A stretch of 64,000 nucleotides of DNA from Cristatella mucedo (lineage: Eukaryota; Bryozoa; Phylactolaemata; Cristatellidae), in the NCBI GenBank assembly GCA_009760855.2, contig WPIO01000111.1, forward strand, positions 806,001-870,000, read 5' to 3'. Positions 36,300-47,985 of the stretch are shown here, one piece after another. Position 1 is the stretch's first letter. Every line of letters begins with the position of its first letter. The notes under the pieces were generated by a model that ran no database searches, was not told the DNA's origin, and saw only the letters and a list, made by a program, of their open reading frames with translations. The translations under genes and the position numbers were made by a program.

Positions 36300-37080
36300 G
36301 TGCACGCTAGCGTGCCCACGGCAAGTGTCCGCGTTGCTGCATTACGCCGCGCCGCTCTTCCGCTGTCATGGCTGCTGCCGTTTCGTCTCCGCGATTCAAG
36401 GCCAGGTACCGTATCGAATGGCACTGGATGTGCCGTCCTCGCGTCCTTCGCGGTCTGGAAGTGACAAATCGCACGCGGAACTATTTCGCATGCGGAACTA
36501 TTTTGCCACTTTGATCAGCCTTTTAAGCTAGCCAACCGCAGTCGTGCCTCTAGCGATTGCCGGGGCATTCCGTATTTCAAAATTTTAATTACGGTTGAAA
36601 GAAAATTTGGCTGAAAGTAGGCAGACGGAAGCACTGGCGGAAGCAGTGCACTCACCTAGTGATTAAGTCGTTTGTCGACTCCAACTTGCAGAGTTTCTCG
36701 CTGGGGTTGAGGTACGAGTTCACGCTTGGAACAGTTAATTTCTTTAACTGTAATTTCCTCACATCCTCTATCTCCGTCTCTCAGTCAATCTCTCTCTCTC
36801 TCTCATTCTCTTGGTGCTGCCACTACGCTCGAGTGCATCCGTCGTGAGCTGGAGCATGGAATTTTGAAGCCTCGGAATTTTCGCGTAAGGCAAGCTCGTC
36901 GCTTAATGGCTGTGCGGGCTAGTTGCTGAGCGTGGGCTTCGGAGGACATTGGCACGAGACATTGGCGTCTGCCCAAATGAGCGAAAGTTTTGTGCGTAAT
37001 CTTGGACACTTTCGTCTGAAATATGAAAGCAAAACTTAAGCATAATGCAGCCGCGGAGACTGTTTGCGACAGAAAACCTT
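36300..37080. other. Gene C 3' flank, no gene seen
   Basis: Short frames and a small CT run at 36,790. No repeat family recognised. Confidence 0.5.
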
Positions 37081-37089
37081 GCTCTGTTG

Positions 37090-37345
37090 TTACTAGACCG
37101 TGGAGCAGCAGCTTTCACGATTTAACGATACGTCATACGCTCTCCTGCTGCCGTCTATGTCGCATCCTTTCCAGCCGTTTTCAGCTTCTACTTCCATGTT
37201 ATTTCGTTCCTGAACCGCTCTGCTGACACAGCTGTACTCGCACTTTCACTTTTTTTTGCGTGAGATGAAGTCTGTTGGCTACCGAGTGCACGGTACCGAT
37301 TGCAGATTAGGCTGTGAGATGTTTATACATTCTGCAGCTCAAGAA
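37090..37345 (+). mobile_element. LINE-B 3' fragment, old
   Basis: TTGCGTGAGATGAAGTCTGTTGG and GATTAGGCTGTGAG match the LINE-B C-terminal end. No tail is preserved. Confidence 0.6.
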
Positions 37346-37540
37346 TGCGCAAGCGTGACGGCGAATATTTGTGCGGATAAACGTGAAGCGCCGTAGTCTG
37401 CGAAGTTAATTTAAAATAACGGCAAGCGAAGTGCGCATTTACGCAAAGCGGGCGAGATGTAAAGCGAAGCGCTACGTGGCGCGTACGCGAACCCTTACGG
37501 CAAAGCGTACGAGTCTACTTATGCCAGCGAAGCTCCCTTC

Positions 37541-37658
37541 CCTTGAACCTCCGATCCATCGAGCCTCCGATCCATCGAACCACCGATCCGTCGAACCACC
37601 GATCCATCATGCCTCATATCCACCAAGCCTCCAATCCATTGAACCTGATCCATTAGAG
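37541..37658. repeat. 17-bp tandem repeat
   Basis: Six to seven diverged copies of CCTCCGATCCATCGAAC lie between the gene C 3' flank and a LINE-A tail. Confidence 0.75.
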
Positions 37659-37685
37659 CGTTCGGCTCTCGTGCTTCCTAAGCCC

Positions 37686-37840
37686 GTAATAATAATAATA
37701 ATAATGCAGTTGATAAAGCGTCATCAGTGAACTCAATCTCTTTCTAGGCGCTTTACGTTTGCTGTTTGCTTTACGTTTCCAACGAAAAATGCAATTGAAT
37801 GGTGAGTAATATCATGCTTGATAAGCAAGCTGCCTCAATT
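37686..37840 (-). mobile_element. LINE-A 3' tail fragment
   Basis: It starts with (AAT)n at 37,687-37,704, then GAACTCAATCTCTTTCTAGGCG and ATGCAATTGAATGGTGAGTAA, the reverse complement of the LINE-A 3' end. Confidence 0.7.
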
Positions 37841-38615
37841 TCAAAAGCTTCATTCAGAAGACTGCCTCTACAGCTAGCCATCACATCCGATCCCTATCCA
37901 AGATTAGAAGCTGTCTCCCACAGTGGCTTGTACAAAATTTAACTAGCTCTTTAGTTCTGTCTCGGCTTGATTATTGTAATTCACTTTTGGCTGGGCTACC
38001 AAAGAAAGCTACTATGCCACTACAGCGGACTTTGAATATGGCTGCAAGACTGGTTATCAAGTCCCAGCGGTTTGAGCACGTGTCTCCTTTGCTGAAAGAG
38101 CTAGAATGGTTGCCGGTTGAGCGAAGGATACAGAGGAAAGTTCTTACGCTGACCCACAAGGCCCGCCACGGCTTGGCTCCTTCATACCTAGCTGAACTGC
38201 TGCATCAGTTTCAGCCTGTTCGCGCCCTCAGGTCCTGTGTGGAAAATAAATTAGCTGTCCCATTCCTCCGCTTAAAGACAGTTGGCGACAGAAGCTTTAG
38301 CTCTGCAGGTCCTAGACTGTGGAACTCGCTTCCACAATTCTTACGCAACGACATCTACTCTCCCACTGCCGACTATGGCACATCTTTTTCAGCGGTCCTG
38401 AACTGCTACTTCTATGCTATTCACTACCTCAACTGCTCTCCTAACTCTGCTATGCTTGCAACTTTCTCTTTGTTGCGTGAGACGAAGTCTGTTGGCTACC
38501 GAATGCGTACCGAAAGCCGCTTAGGCTGTGAGTGCGCTATACAAAACTGTCCTGCGTAACACCCACATGGTCTTTATGACTTTGTGGAGCTACTGACGGA
38601 GATACATTACATTAC
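37840..38615 (+). mobile_element. LINE-B copy, 5'-truncated
   Basis: The open frame includes LPKKATMPLQRTLNMAARLV and [20 protein letters not shown] and ends CAIQNCPA at 38,559. The tail is ACATTACATTACATTACAAC. Confidence 0.85.
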
Positions 38616-39340
38616 ATTACAACATGAATAGCATGGTTAAGGGTAAAATGCACAGGGTCAGCATCCAAATGTCGTTAGTGGCAGCATGCACAGTATCAGC
38701 ACTCATAAGCACATCGAGGACGAATCATAGGGACCCACTAAATGCAGTCCTAAATAGGTGTGTTTTCAAGTTCTTTTTAAGTATAGTTAAATCAGGGGAT
38801 GTTCTGACGCAGGTCGGGAGGGAGTTCCTGGCTTTGGGAGCATACGAACTAAATGCACGGTGTCCAAACAATTTGAGGTTTGTACGAGGTATTTGTCGAC
38901 TGTTGGATTCCGAAAAGCGGGTAGTACGCTGCTTGACCGGGTGGGGAAGTAGATCTGAGAGATAGGCTGGAGTCAAAGAATGAAGTGACCGAAGAGTGAG
39001 CGACAAAACCTTGAAATCAATCCTTTGCTTGACTGGTTGCCAATGCAGGTCGGCGAGAAGTGGTGTTATGTGGCAACTGCGACGTTCACGACAGACAAGC
39101 CTAGCTGCGGAGTTTTGCATCGGCTGCAATCGCCTGATCGCGCATGACGCTAGGCCAGTAAGCAGTGAGTTGCAGAAGTCAAGACGGGATGTCACGAATG
39201 CACGGACCAACTTGGTCGTGGTATCCTTATCTAAACAAGCCCGAATTTTAGCAATGATATGTAGCTGAAAGTAGACAGATTTGACTGTGGAGCTAATGTG
39301 GTCATCTAAAGAGAGGTCGCTTTGGAACATGACATGACAT
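38616..39340 (-). mobile_element. LINE-A copy, 5'-truncated
   Basis: The minus-strand frame encodes FQSDLSLDDHISSTVKS, LLTGLASCAIRRL and [20 protein letters not shown], and ends [11 protein letters not shown] at 38,725. About 200 codons stay open, but only the C-terminal domain is present. It abuts the tail of a LINE-B copy on its left. Confidence 0.82.
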
Positions 39341-39361
39341 ATAATATAATTAATTCATTTA

Positions 39362-39500
39362 TATATATATATAGCGCCCCAAGAGAACTTAAACTCAATT
39401 CAGGCGCTTCACATATGCCTCGGGGCTTGAGCCCACGACCTCAGTCAGACCTTGGTCGCGGCGAGCACGTTAACCGCTAGACAAAACCAGCTCGACATTG
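39362..39500 (-). mobile_element. SINE-A copy
   Basis: In reverse complement: AGCTGGTTTTGTCTAGCGG, GTCGTGGGCTCAAGCCCCGAG, GAAGCGCCTGAATTGAG and GGGGCGCTATATATATA. Confidence 0.75.
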
Positions 39501-39639
39501 GAACATGGAACTTTGGAGCATGAGCCTGACAGCTACTTCCCACTGCCTTCAGGCCGTAGTCTGATTAGATTACATTTACAAGAGCTCACAAACTGCCGGT
39601 TAGCTGAGCCTTTGCTTCGCTTGAGTACACTTCCTTAGA

Positions 39640-40270
39640 CAGACATGCGTGGGCGTGTGAAGGCTTTGCATAGTGCGACTGCCCAATTGCTAGGCTTCCT
39701 TTTCACCACAAGTCACAGGTTTGACCACATGTTTCCTTTGATAAAAGAGCTAGGATGGCTGCCGGTTGATCGGCGGATACTGACCAGAGTTCTAGCGCTG
39801 GCCCGCAATGCACGCCACTTCTCCATACCTACCTGAACTGCTGCACCAGTTTCAGCCTCTTCGTGCCCTCAGGTACTGTATGGATAATAAATTAGCTGTT
39901 CCATTCCTCCGCTTAAAGACCGTTGGCTACAGTAGCTTTAGCTCTGCAGCTCCTAGACTGTGGAACTCGCTTCCGCAATGCTTACGCAACGAGAACTACT
40001 CTCCTGCTGTCGACTATGGCTCATCCTTTTCAGCGTTCCAGAGCTGCTACTGCCACGCTACTCACGACCTTAACTGCTCACCCGACCTGACTCTGCTATG
40101 CTTCCCACTTTCTCTTTGTTGCGTGAGGTGAAGTCTGTTGGCTACCGAATGCGTACCGAAAATCGCTTAAGGTGCGAGTGTGCGCTATACAAAACTCTCC
40201 TGCGTAACACTCACATAGTCTTGGTGGCTTTGTAGGGTTCCAGACGGAGATACATTACATTGCATTATAG
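39640..40270 (+). mobile_element. LINE-B copy, older
   Basis: It is homologous to LINE-B from the HMFPLIKELGWLPVDRRI-like block onward. A frameshift breaks it near 39,830. The 3' end is GAGATACATTACATTGCATT. Confidence 0.8.
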
Positions 40271-40712
40271 ACAAAGTGGCTACAAAGAATTTATTTCTCC
40301 TATGGCTACATAATAATTTTTTCTCCTATAGCTGCATAATTTCACACCATTACTGTAAGAGGAGGCACATAACTGTCACCTTGACCCACGAAATGGACGC
40401 TCTTGAGCTCGCATAGCCTGAGCTGAGCTGCTGCCCCAGGTTCAGGCTCCTCGCGCTGCCGGGTCATCCAGGTCGCGACCTTAATCGCATCTTTCTTTCT
40501 TTCACCCTCAGACCCTCGGCCGGCAGACACTTGCGCCTAAAAACGATTCTAGACTGTGGAGCGCGCTTCCGCTATTCGCGCGCCGCCGCGGGGCATTGTC
40601 GCCCCATCGCTGACGCGGGTCTTTTCTTTCCGAACGCGCCATATTGCTACGCCCACGCTTCTAGCTCGTCCGTCAGACTGCCCTTCCTCGGGCTCCTGCA
40701 ACTCTTCGCCAA

Positions 40713-40734
40713 CTCTCTCTCTCCCTCTCTCTCC

Positions 40735-40767
<33 letters not shown>

Positions 40768-40768
40768 C
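40713..40768. repeat. (CT)n array
   Basis: CT repeats with CCCT interruptions. Confidence 0.9.
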
Positions 40769-40869
40769 GAGCGCGGCGTGGTAAAGGTCTGCAGCGCCAG
40801 AAAGTTGCGTGGGCTTCGAGTATGTTTCCGACAGCGCCTCAGCGCTACGTCTAGTCTTGAGAGCCTGGT

Positions 40870-41455
40870 TTAGATGGCGAGTCTTGCTTCCAAACCAGCT
40901 TCCAACTTAATTCGAATCTTCGTTGTATAAGTCACCAATACGGTGGGGGCACGGTCCAAGACTCGGGGAAGACTTAGCGAAGAGTCAGCCGCCGAATTTG
41001 GTTCTACTTTTTTTCGCCAAGACTTAGCAAGTATCGTAGACGCCGTTCTGACCTCGCCGACATTGCGTCACTTTGAAAGCAATGGCGGACTACTCGATCA
41101 GTGAAACCATCGATCCAGGCGTTCCAGGCGGTGAGTCCTTATTTATGGGACGCTCTGAGCTCGAAGAGTTCAACAACCATGAGGCGACGAGCTGAGGCTG
41201 ACGCTGAGGCGACGAGCGATAAAGGATATAGCGGACAGGTCTCATTCTATCGGTAATTACGTCAGCGAAACGCGGCAGGCAGAGCAATGCCGTAGAGAGA
41301 TCTCGGGAACGCTTACTGATCGGAGCGAGAAGACAGCGAGAAGACTCGGAGAGCAAGACTGCCGCCGTCTAAAGCTCATGTAAACCGGAAGACCAAAGTA
41401 AAACTGTAGTAGGCAGGAAACAGCCTGGAAGAAAGACTCGCCGTCTAAACCAGGC
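40870..41455. other. No gene seen
   Basis: Upstream region of gene D before the SPIN-like element. Short antisense frames only. Confidence 0.5.
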
Positions 41456-41462
41456 TCTAGTG

Positions 41463-41653
41463 CAGCGGTTCTCAATCTGTGTGTCGCGATCCCTTTGGGA
41501 ATCGAAAGACCCGGTTCACAAGGTTCACATAAGACCATCGAAAAACGCTCATTTCCACATTTCGCACACACAAAAATTTTATGGTTGGGGGTAGCCACAA
41601 CATGACCAACTGTATTTAAAGGATCGCGGCATCAGGAAGGTTAAGAACCGCTG
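41463..41653 (+). mobile_element. SPIN-like hAT MITE upstream of gene D
   Basis: This 191-bp element starts CAGCGGTTCTCAA and ends TTAAGAACCGCTG, so its terminal inverted repeats pair. Flanks are CTCTAGTG and CTCTAGGT, an imperfect 8-bp duplication around TCTAG, the site type favoured by Charlie-like hAT elements. The interior (AAGACCATCG, TTTTATGGTTGGGGGT, CCACAACATGA, AAAGGATCGCGGCATCAGGA) resembles, from memory, the SPIN/URR1 non-autonomous hAT family. It has no coding capacity. Confidence 0.8.
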
Positions 41654-41835
41654 CTCTAGGTGCTCAGCGGGCTGCGGCGGAGGCGGAGGCGGCGGCGGCG
41701 GCGGCGGAGGACGAGCGCGTGCCAGAACAAGCCGTCGCGTCGTCGTCGCCGCGTCGTGCCACGTCACACGCATTGTTCGTCCGGCTGCTCGCGAGGCCGA
41801 GCCAGCAAACCCGCACTCGGATGGGAGACCGCGAC

Positions 41836-43886
41836 ATGGACGGCACCATAGAATTCATACTGCTTTTATACTGCGCCATAGTGCTGACGGTTGTGCACTT
41901 TGCCGCCGCGAGGAAGGCCTTCGGCGACGCGTGGCGCCGGAAGAAGAGAGAGCTCGTGCGACGAGCGCAACTTTTTCTAGTCGAGTCAGTACGCGCTCTC
42001 TCCGCTCGCGCCGCCGCCGCCGCCGCTGCCGCGGAGGCTGCGGCGGCCGCCGGCGCTCGTGGCGAGCTCGCGTGCGCGAGCGCTCGTGCACACGCCCCCG
42101 TCGTTCTCTCTGCAGATGCGCGGGCCAGACTGCCGACGCAGCTCGTCGACGTCTCAAAGGCGGTGCACGAGCGTGCGGCTGTTGCGGCGATGGCGACTTC
42201 GACGGCGATGGCGAAGGCGTGGACCCGCTCGATCGGGTCGTGCGGATGTTGGGCGGGCGGAGCGGCCTGCCGGGTCAGACGCGTGTCGACGGACGACGCA
42301 AGGTCGAGGCCACCGGACGGGGAGCCGACGCCGCCGACGGCGCCAACTCGTCGGCTGCGGCGTCCGTCGCCTCCGACTGGCGCAGCCAAGACGTCGACGA
42401 GAGCCTCGACGCCGACTTAAAAAGCGGCGGCGGCGGCGGCTCCTCAGATGGTCCTCCTACGTGGGCGTCGAAGTCGCCGCACGAGTCGGAGGCGAGGAAC
42501 GACGACGACGACGACAGCGAAGCTGGCGCCGAGAACGAAGACTCTTCGCTCAACTCGTCGCGCGACGCGAGCTGCCTTCGCTGCGACAGCAGCGAGTGGG
42601 TCGACGGTGACACGAGCTACTTCAACGAATCGCTGTCGCCGAGGTCAGACGATCGGCGGCCGCGGCCGCCGCCACCGCCGAGCGTCGAGCCGAAGCAGCC
42701 GAAGCTCCGATCGTCGCGACTTCCGGTGGCCGTGGGCGGCCTGCGCTCCGCCGCAGCCGCGTCGTGCAGGCTCAAATTGGGTTCGCCGTCAAAGTCTTCG
42801 GCCGCGTACGAAAACGGCTCTTCGTTGGCAAGTAGCGGCGGCGGCGGCGGCGGAAGCCGCCTCCCGGTGCTGCCACCGACCGCGTGGTGCGTGCCGGCGA
42901 GCGGTAATCAGGCGGCGCTACGATCCTACGACGATCGCAGCACAAGTCGGAGCGGCGGCGGCGGCCGCGTGAGCGGCGTTAGCGGCCACGCGCTAAACAC
43001 AACGTTCGACCTGTCGAGTCCTACCGTCGATTTCCGCGCCAGCTTGGCGCGCTTTCACAGCAGCACGCCCATGGAGCGCTCGTCGGACCGGAAGGCGACA
43101 GGCGGCGAGAGCTTAGCGTGCCTGCACAGCATCACGCCCATTGACCACTTGTCCAAGCAGAAGCCGCCAGGCGGCGCGAGCGGCGGCGTCGGCGCGAGCG
43201 GCGGCGTCGGCGCGAGCGGCGGCGTCGGCGCGAGCGGCGGCGTCGGCGCGAGCTGCGGCTCGTGCGGCGGCGTCGGCGCGAGCTGCGGCTCGTGCGGCGG
43301 CGGCGTCGGCGCGAGCGGCGGCGTCGGCGCGAGCGGCGGCGTCGGCGCGAGCTGCGGCTCGTGCGGCGGCGTCGGCGCGAGCTGCGGCTCGTGCGGCGGC
43401 GTCGGCGCGAGCTGCGGCTCGTGCGGCGGCGTCGGCGCGAGCTGCGGCTCGTGCGGCGGCGTCGGCGCGAGCTGCGGCTCGTGCGGCGGCGTCGGCGCGA
43501 GCTGCGGCTCGTGCGGCGGCGTCGGCGCGAGCTGCGGCTCGTGCGGCGGCGGTGGCTCGAGCCGCCGCCGCGGTGGTGCCACGACGGACGTCGGATTGCC
43601 GAACTCGGCGGCCGCCTCCGAGCGCAGCTTTCCGAAGCTGCGCTTCGACGACAGCTGCTCGAGCGAGCGGCCGATATTCAACACCAGCGTGGAAAAGTCC
43701 AGCCCCGCCGCCGCCGCCGCCGCGGTTCAGACCAAGTCCAACGGGCGACCGTTGAGCAGCCAGCGCCGACGCTGGCAACTGATGGCCGAGCCGGCGGAGC
43801 AGCGAGGCAGTGCGGCTGCTATTACGGCGGCCACGGCGTCTCCGTGCGGCAATGCGCTGTTCAAGACGGCGATGAAGGAGCTCTGA
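41836..43886 (+). CDS. Family gene D: single-pass membrane protein with Gly/Ser/Cys repeat tail (2 exons)
   Basis: Model: exon 1 41,836-41,984, intron 41,985-42,115 (131 bp), exon 2 42,116-43,886, giving 639 residues. An in-frame ATG at 41,821 would add five residues. The donor is GA|GTCAGT and the acceptor CTCTCTGCAG|A, so the split codon is GAA, as in gene A. Exon 1 matches gene A closely ([26 protein letters not shown]), followed by the basic run [10 protein letters not shown]. The tail has an acidic Asp/Glu block, Pro/Ser-rich parts, the paired motifs [12 protein letters not shown] (360-371) and [12 protein letters not shown] (383-394), and a large Gly/Ala/Ser/Cys array (about 400-530) encoded by 18-bp and 30-bp units. 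It ends [11 protein letters not shown]. An ATTAAA signal is at 43,999. A SPIN-like element ends 182 bp before the ATG. Function unknown. Confidence 0.72.
43166..43552 (+). repeat. Coding minisatellite in gene D
   Basis: The in-frame tandem array has two unit types. An 18-bp unit encodes GASGGV and a 30-bp unit encodes [10 protein letters not shown]. The 30-bp unit is repeated almost perfectly in the 3' half. The array keeps frame throughout, as expected for a translated repeat. Confidence 0.85.
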
Positions 43887-43998
43887 CGTCGTCAGGGAGA
43901 AGAGGTGCCCGCTGCCACCGGCCCGAGCGAGGCCCGCGGTGGCCGCCGGCGTTAGTTTACTATACTTCGCAGCATTACTCTACAGATTGAACGATATA

Positions 43999-44004
43999 AT
44001 TAAA
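43999..44004 (+). terminator. Polyadenylation signal candidate, gene D
   Basis: ATTAAA lies 113 bases after the gene D stop; ATATAATTAAAG is the local context. Confidence 0.45.
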
Positions 44005-44074
44005 GTCAACGGCACGAGTAATATATCTCTGTGATTGCGCAAAGCCGCAATGACTGAGAGAGTGCTAGGCTGGA

Positions 44075-44215
44075 GAGTTTTCTATTGAGCACTCAAAAGC
44101 CTAAGCGGCTTTCGGTACCTGTACGGTAGCCAACGGACGTCATCTCACGTGACGAAGAGAAAGTGGGTTCAGGGGTCACGAGGGCAATCAAGAAGGCGAG
44201 TAGCGCGGAAGTAGC
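44075..44215 (-). mobile_element. LINE-B fragment near the gene D 3' end
   Basis: AAAAGCCTAAGCGGCTTTCGG and CGGTAGCCAACGGACGTCAT are the reverse complement of the LINE-B C-terminal region. It lies about 190 bp after the gene D stop. Confidence 0.65.
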
Positions 44216-44494
44216 AGCTCTGGGCGGCTAGAAATGACCCGCGGAAGTCGGCTGCAGGCGAGTTAATGCAGATGCGCAAGGATCCGGTCTAGGCGAATTC
44301 CGCGGGTTCAAGGGCGAATTCCGCGGACCTGCAGAAGGAAAGCATATGACGACGGTATTTGGCCGTACGAATGGAGGACGCAGCGATTTGATTTGCAGCT
44401 CCTGCTGCACCGCCTCATCGGCAGTCGTAGCGAACAGCTCTCTCTCGCACGACGCCCAAACCGCACCGGCTTGCGATCTCTGCCTATTTTCAGC

Positions 44495-45250
44495 TTCATA
44501 ACATTGCTAAAATTCGGGCTTGCTTAGATTAGGATACCACGTCCAAATTGGTCCATGCATTCGTGACATCTCGTCTCGACTTGTGCAACTCACTGCTTAC
44601 TGGCTTACCGGCATATGCAATCAGGCGATTGCAGCTGGTGCGAAACTCCGCAGCTTAGGCTTGTCTGTCGTGAGCGTCGCACCTGCCACCACTTCTCGCC
44701 GACCTGCACTGGCTACCAGTCGGATTGACTTCAAGGTTTTGTCGCTCACTTTTAGGTCACTTCCCTCTTTGGCTCCAGCCTATCCCTCAGATCTACTCTC
44801 CCATCAGGCCATGCATCGTACCACCCGCTTTTCGGAATCCAACAGTCTAGAAATACCTCATACAAACCTCAAATCCTTTGGAGACCGTGTATTTAGTTCT
44901 TATGCTCCCAAAGCCAGGAACTCCCTCCCGACCTGCATCAGAACATCCCCTGACCTGACCACATTTAAAAGAAACTTAAAAACACACCTATTTAGGACAG
45001 CATTTAGTGGGTCCCTGTGATTCGTCTTTCACGTGCTTATGCGTGCTGACACTGTGCATGCTGCCACTAACCACATTTGCATGCTGACCCTGTGCATGTC
45101 ACCCATAACCATGTTATTTATGTTGTTTGTTTATCAAGCGTGATATTGTTCACCATTCAATTGCATTTCCCTTTGCAGCAAATATAAAGTGCCTAGAGAG
45201 ATTGAGTTCTCTGAGGGCGCTCGATCAAGTGCATTATTATTATTATTATT
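44495..45250 (+). mobile_element. LINE-A copy, 5'-truncated
   Basis: Homology starts near CATAACATTGCTAAAATTCG and runs through the C-terminal coding part (ending RTAFSGSL at 45,018) and the 3' UTR to ATT repeats at 45,233-45,250. Small deletions shift the frame around 44,650-44,720. Confidence 0.8.
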
Positions 45251-45369
45251 CCGGGCCCGAAGCCCAGAGTGCAACAGATGGATGCAACAGACTGTGTGTG
45301 ACACGAGTTAGGCTTCTCTGAAGCCACAAGCGTTGGTTACGGCATACCGTAACTGGTTCCTAGTCATTA

Positions 45370-45750
45370 CACTAAATGAAACCATGAAAAATAGCAACAT
45401 CTCCGTTGTCGCAATCTGACTGAGGTAGCGTGCTGAAGCCTCGTAGCTACCGTCAGTACAGCCGCTCGCACGCGCACCAGGGCAGTCTCTAAGACCGCTC
45501 GCCGGGCTTCGAGCTCCGCCAGCGTTTGTCGCGCGCCGCGTAAGCTGGGGCCGCCGCTTCGAGCTGCTCCTTCTGCGGCAACGCCGAATGCGCTAACGGA
45601 ATGCTAAGGTGAATTGGAGATAGGCACCGACGCATGTTCGCCACTTTGAACCTCATTCAGCAGGTGCGTCGACTCCGTCGCTGCATCCGCCTTGTGCACC
45701 TCCTCTAGCAGTGCAGCAGCAACAGCAGCTTTTTCCGTTACCGATTTGCA
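45370..45750 (-). pseudogene. Possible disrupted coding segment with coiled-coil character
   Basis: On the minus strand, 45,750-45,604 reads CKSVTEKAAVAAALLEEVHK and onward to VPISNSP and a stop. Further left, another frame contains QTLAELEARRAVLETALVRV, with the alternating hydrophobic spacing of a coiled coil. Frames do not join. The composition differs from the A/T-rich flanks. No family recognised. Confidence 0.25.
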
Positions 45751-45759
45751 CTATTCAGA

Positions 45760-47140
45760 AAATAACGTCGCGGGATGTCCTGTTTCGTAGTGACATTCTG
45801 CTAAGTGCTTTAACCGAAAGCTTTATCATCAAGCCCATCTTATCGCCTACTATGAGATATTTTGTGAAGCTCAAAGCACATTTAGAGCAACTCAGCAGTT
45901 GTGTGTACCTGTTAAGTCACTGATGAACCAAAAGGCCTCACTAAGGTCTTCTCGGAGAAGGCCGTTCATATTACGAACATGGTCAACAAGTCTTAAGGGA
46001 TTACCGTTACACTTTTACCAGATGACGATATCGGATAAGTAAACTGCTACTACAATGACGATGCCTTATTTTCAGCTTCGAAGTTTCACCAAATTCTAAC
46101 CATCTTTGACAACTGTAAAAATGAAATTAGTTTTCTTACTTGCAGCTTATCCTGTGAACATCTGCTAGTGATTGTATCTATCCGTGAAGCAAGGTGATAT
46201 TTACAGCCTCTAACTTGTGGAAAAAATATTGCTACAAAGGTTCCAGTAAGCATCGACAAATGTTCGCTGAAAGACCACAAGGTCAGTAAGACTACAGCAT
46301 GCAGGTCAGATCTGAAAATGAGTGGGTATGCGTGTACGATCACATTGTGAAAATAGTATATAACAACATATTTAGGTTGCAACCAAGTCCATGCTAGATC
46401 TGTTTAAGTTACTATTGACGGTTCAACCTGCCATTTCATTATAAGAATTAATGTTGGTGCACAACTATTTAGCATCAAAATCCTGCTATCAATGTGAAAA
46501 CTTTCACTTTGCACCACTGTTTGCCGACCTTCGTGACTCTCCGACTGCGATATGTAATATTTTAGGTTCTTCAGATATTTCAGCTAATCTATGGATCTTT
46601 CTTTGGCATACATTCGAAAGTACTCCATAGTGTGGCATCATAACTTACAGCATGCTTTTTTGACACTATTCATGCAGCTGTGACCGTGACCGGGACACGT
46701 GATTCTTATAACTTTTAGATACCATCACTTAATTTGACGTCCGCTGACTAGGAAGTGAATAAAAAACGAAGAAGCTGCACAGTAAAGTGCTTTTAACAGC
46801 AGAAGCTCAATTTGTATTATGGCGTATGCACGCTCACGCGGTGCTGCCGCTGCCGCTCCTAGAGCCAGAAAATAATTAACAATGATAATGAGACATTTAC
46901 ATACAGTCACGTAAAAATAAAAATATGTAAATCACTGTACATGTGCTGTATAATAAGCTCGTATATTGCCTAGTGATAGATAACTCGCCTAATGTCAGAG
47001 TGCATAGAAATACACCAAGGGCCGTCATACAGGACCCGAGGAGTGGAATGTTGGTTTAATGCAAAATCTGGTTGCTGCAAAAGTCGCTTGCATGCAATAA
47101 GAACCAGGAAATAATAATGCTATGTGATGCAATTGGCTGA
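45760..47140. other. No gene seen
   Basis: A/T-rich unique-looking sequence. Frames under 100 codons without coding character. Confidence 0.55.
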
Positions 47141-47149
47141 GCGACTAAC

Positions 47150-47870
47150 TTTCACTGTCATGTCTGCCTACCTTCAACTGCATTACATTGCTTCAATATG
47201 GGGTTGCTTAGGCAGGAACACCATCTAAATTGATCCATGCATTTGTGACATCAGACCTCGACTTGTGCAATTCACTGCTTGCTGGCCTACCGGCAGGTGG
47301 AATTAGGCATTTACAGCTTGTGCAAAACTGCCGCTATCCTTGTCTGTCCAGAGCGTCGCTATTCCCACATAACACCACTTCTCGCCGACCTGCACTGGCT
47401 CCAGTCAAGCAGCGCATTGTCGAGGTTCTGTCATTCACTTCTAGGTCTCTACATTCTTTGGCTCGAGTCTACCTATCAGATCTACTTCCCCACTAGGCTA
47501 AGCATCGTACCACTCGCTTTTCGGAGTCTAATCGTCTATCTATACCTCGTACGAACCTCAATCCCTTTGAAGTCCGTGCTTTTAGTTCGAATGCTCCCAA
47601 AGCCGGGAACTCACTCCCGACTTGTGTCACAACATCCCCTAACTTGACCACATTTAAAAAGAAACTAAAATGCATATATTTATCACAGCATATAGTAGGT
47701 CCGCGTAATTCGTCCTTTTTGTGCTTATGCGACATCGTGCACGTTGCCACTAACCGTACTTGCATGCCAAACCGTGTGCATTTCACCCCTAACCATATTA
47801 TGTTTGTTGTTATTGAGTTATTGTTCTCTGATGGTGCTTTGAAAAAATGTACTATTATTATTGTCATTAT
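47150..47870 (+). mobile_element. LINE-A copy, older and diverged
   Basis: It keeps recognisable blocks (CACTTCTCGCCGACCTGCAC, CCCAAAGCCGGGAACTC) but has many substitutions and indels. The 3' UTR is shortened. Confidence 0.7.
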
Positions 47871-47985
47871 TACTTTTTGTCGCCGGATCTCTAAAGTCAG
47901 TTCTCTTCTGCTTTTCATACTCGGGTCGATTGACACGTCCGGAGCAATTGCGAGGTTCTAGAGACTTATCTAAGCCCATTATTAG

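Noticed and set aside
43113..43778. Ala/Arg or Pro repeat proteins in other frames of the gene D minisatellite
   Set aside because: All six frames of an 18/30-bp GC-rich repeat stay open. Only the exon 2 frame is consistent with exon 1.
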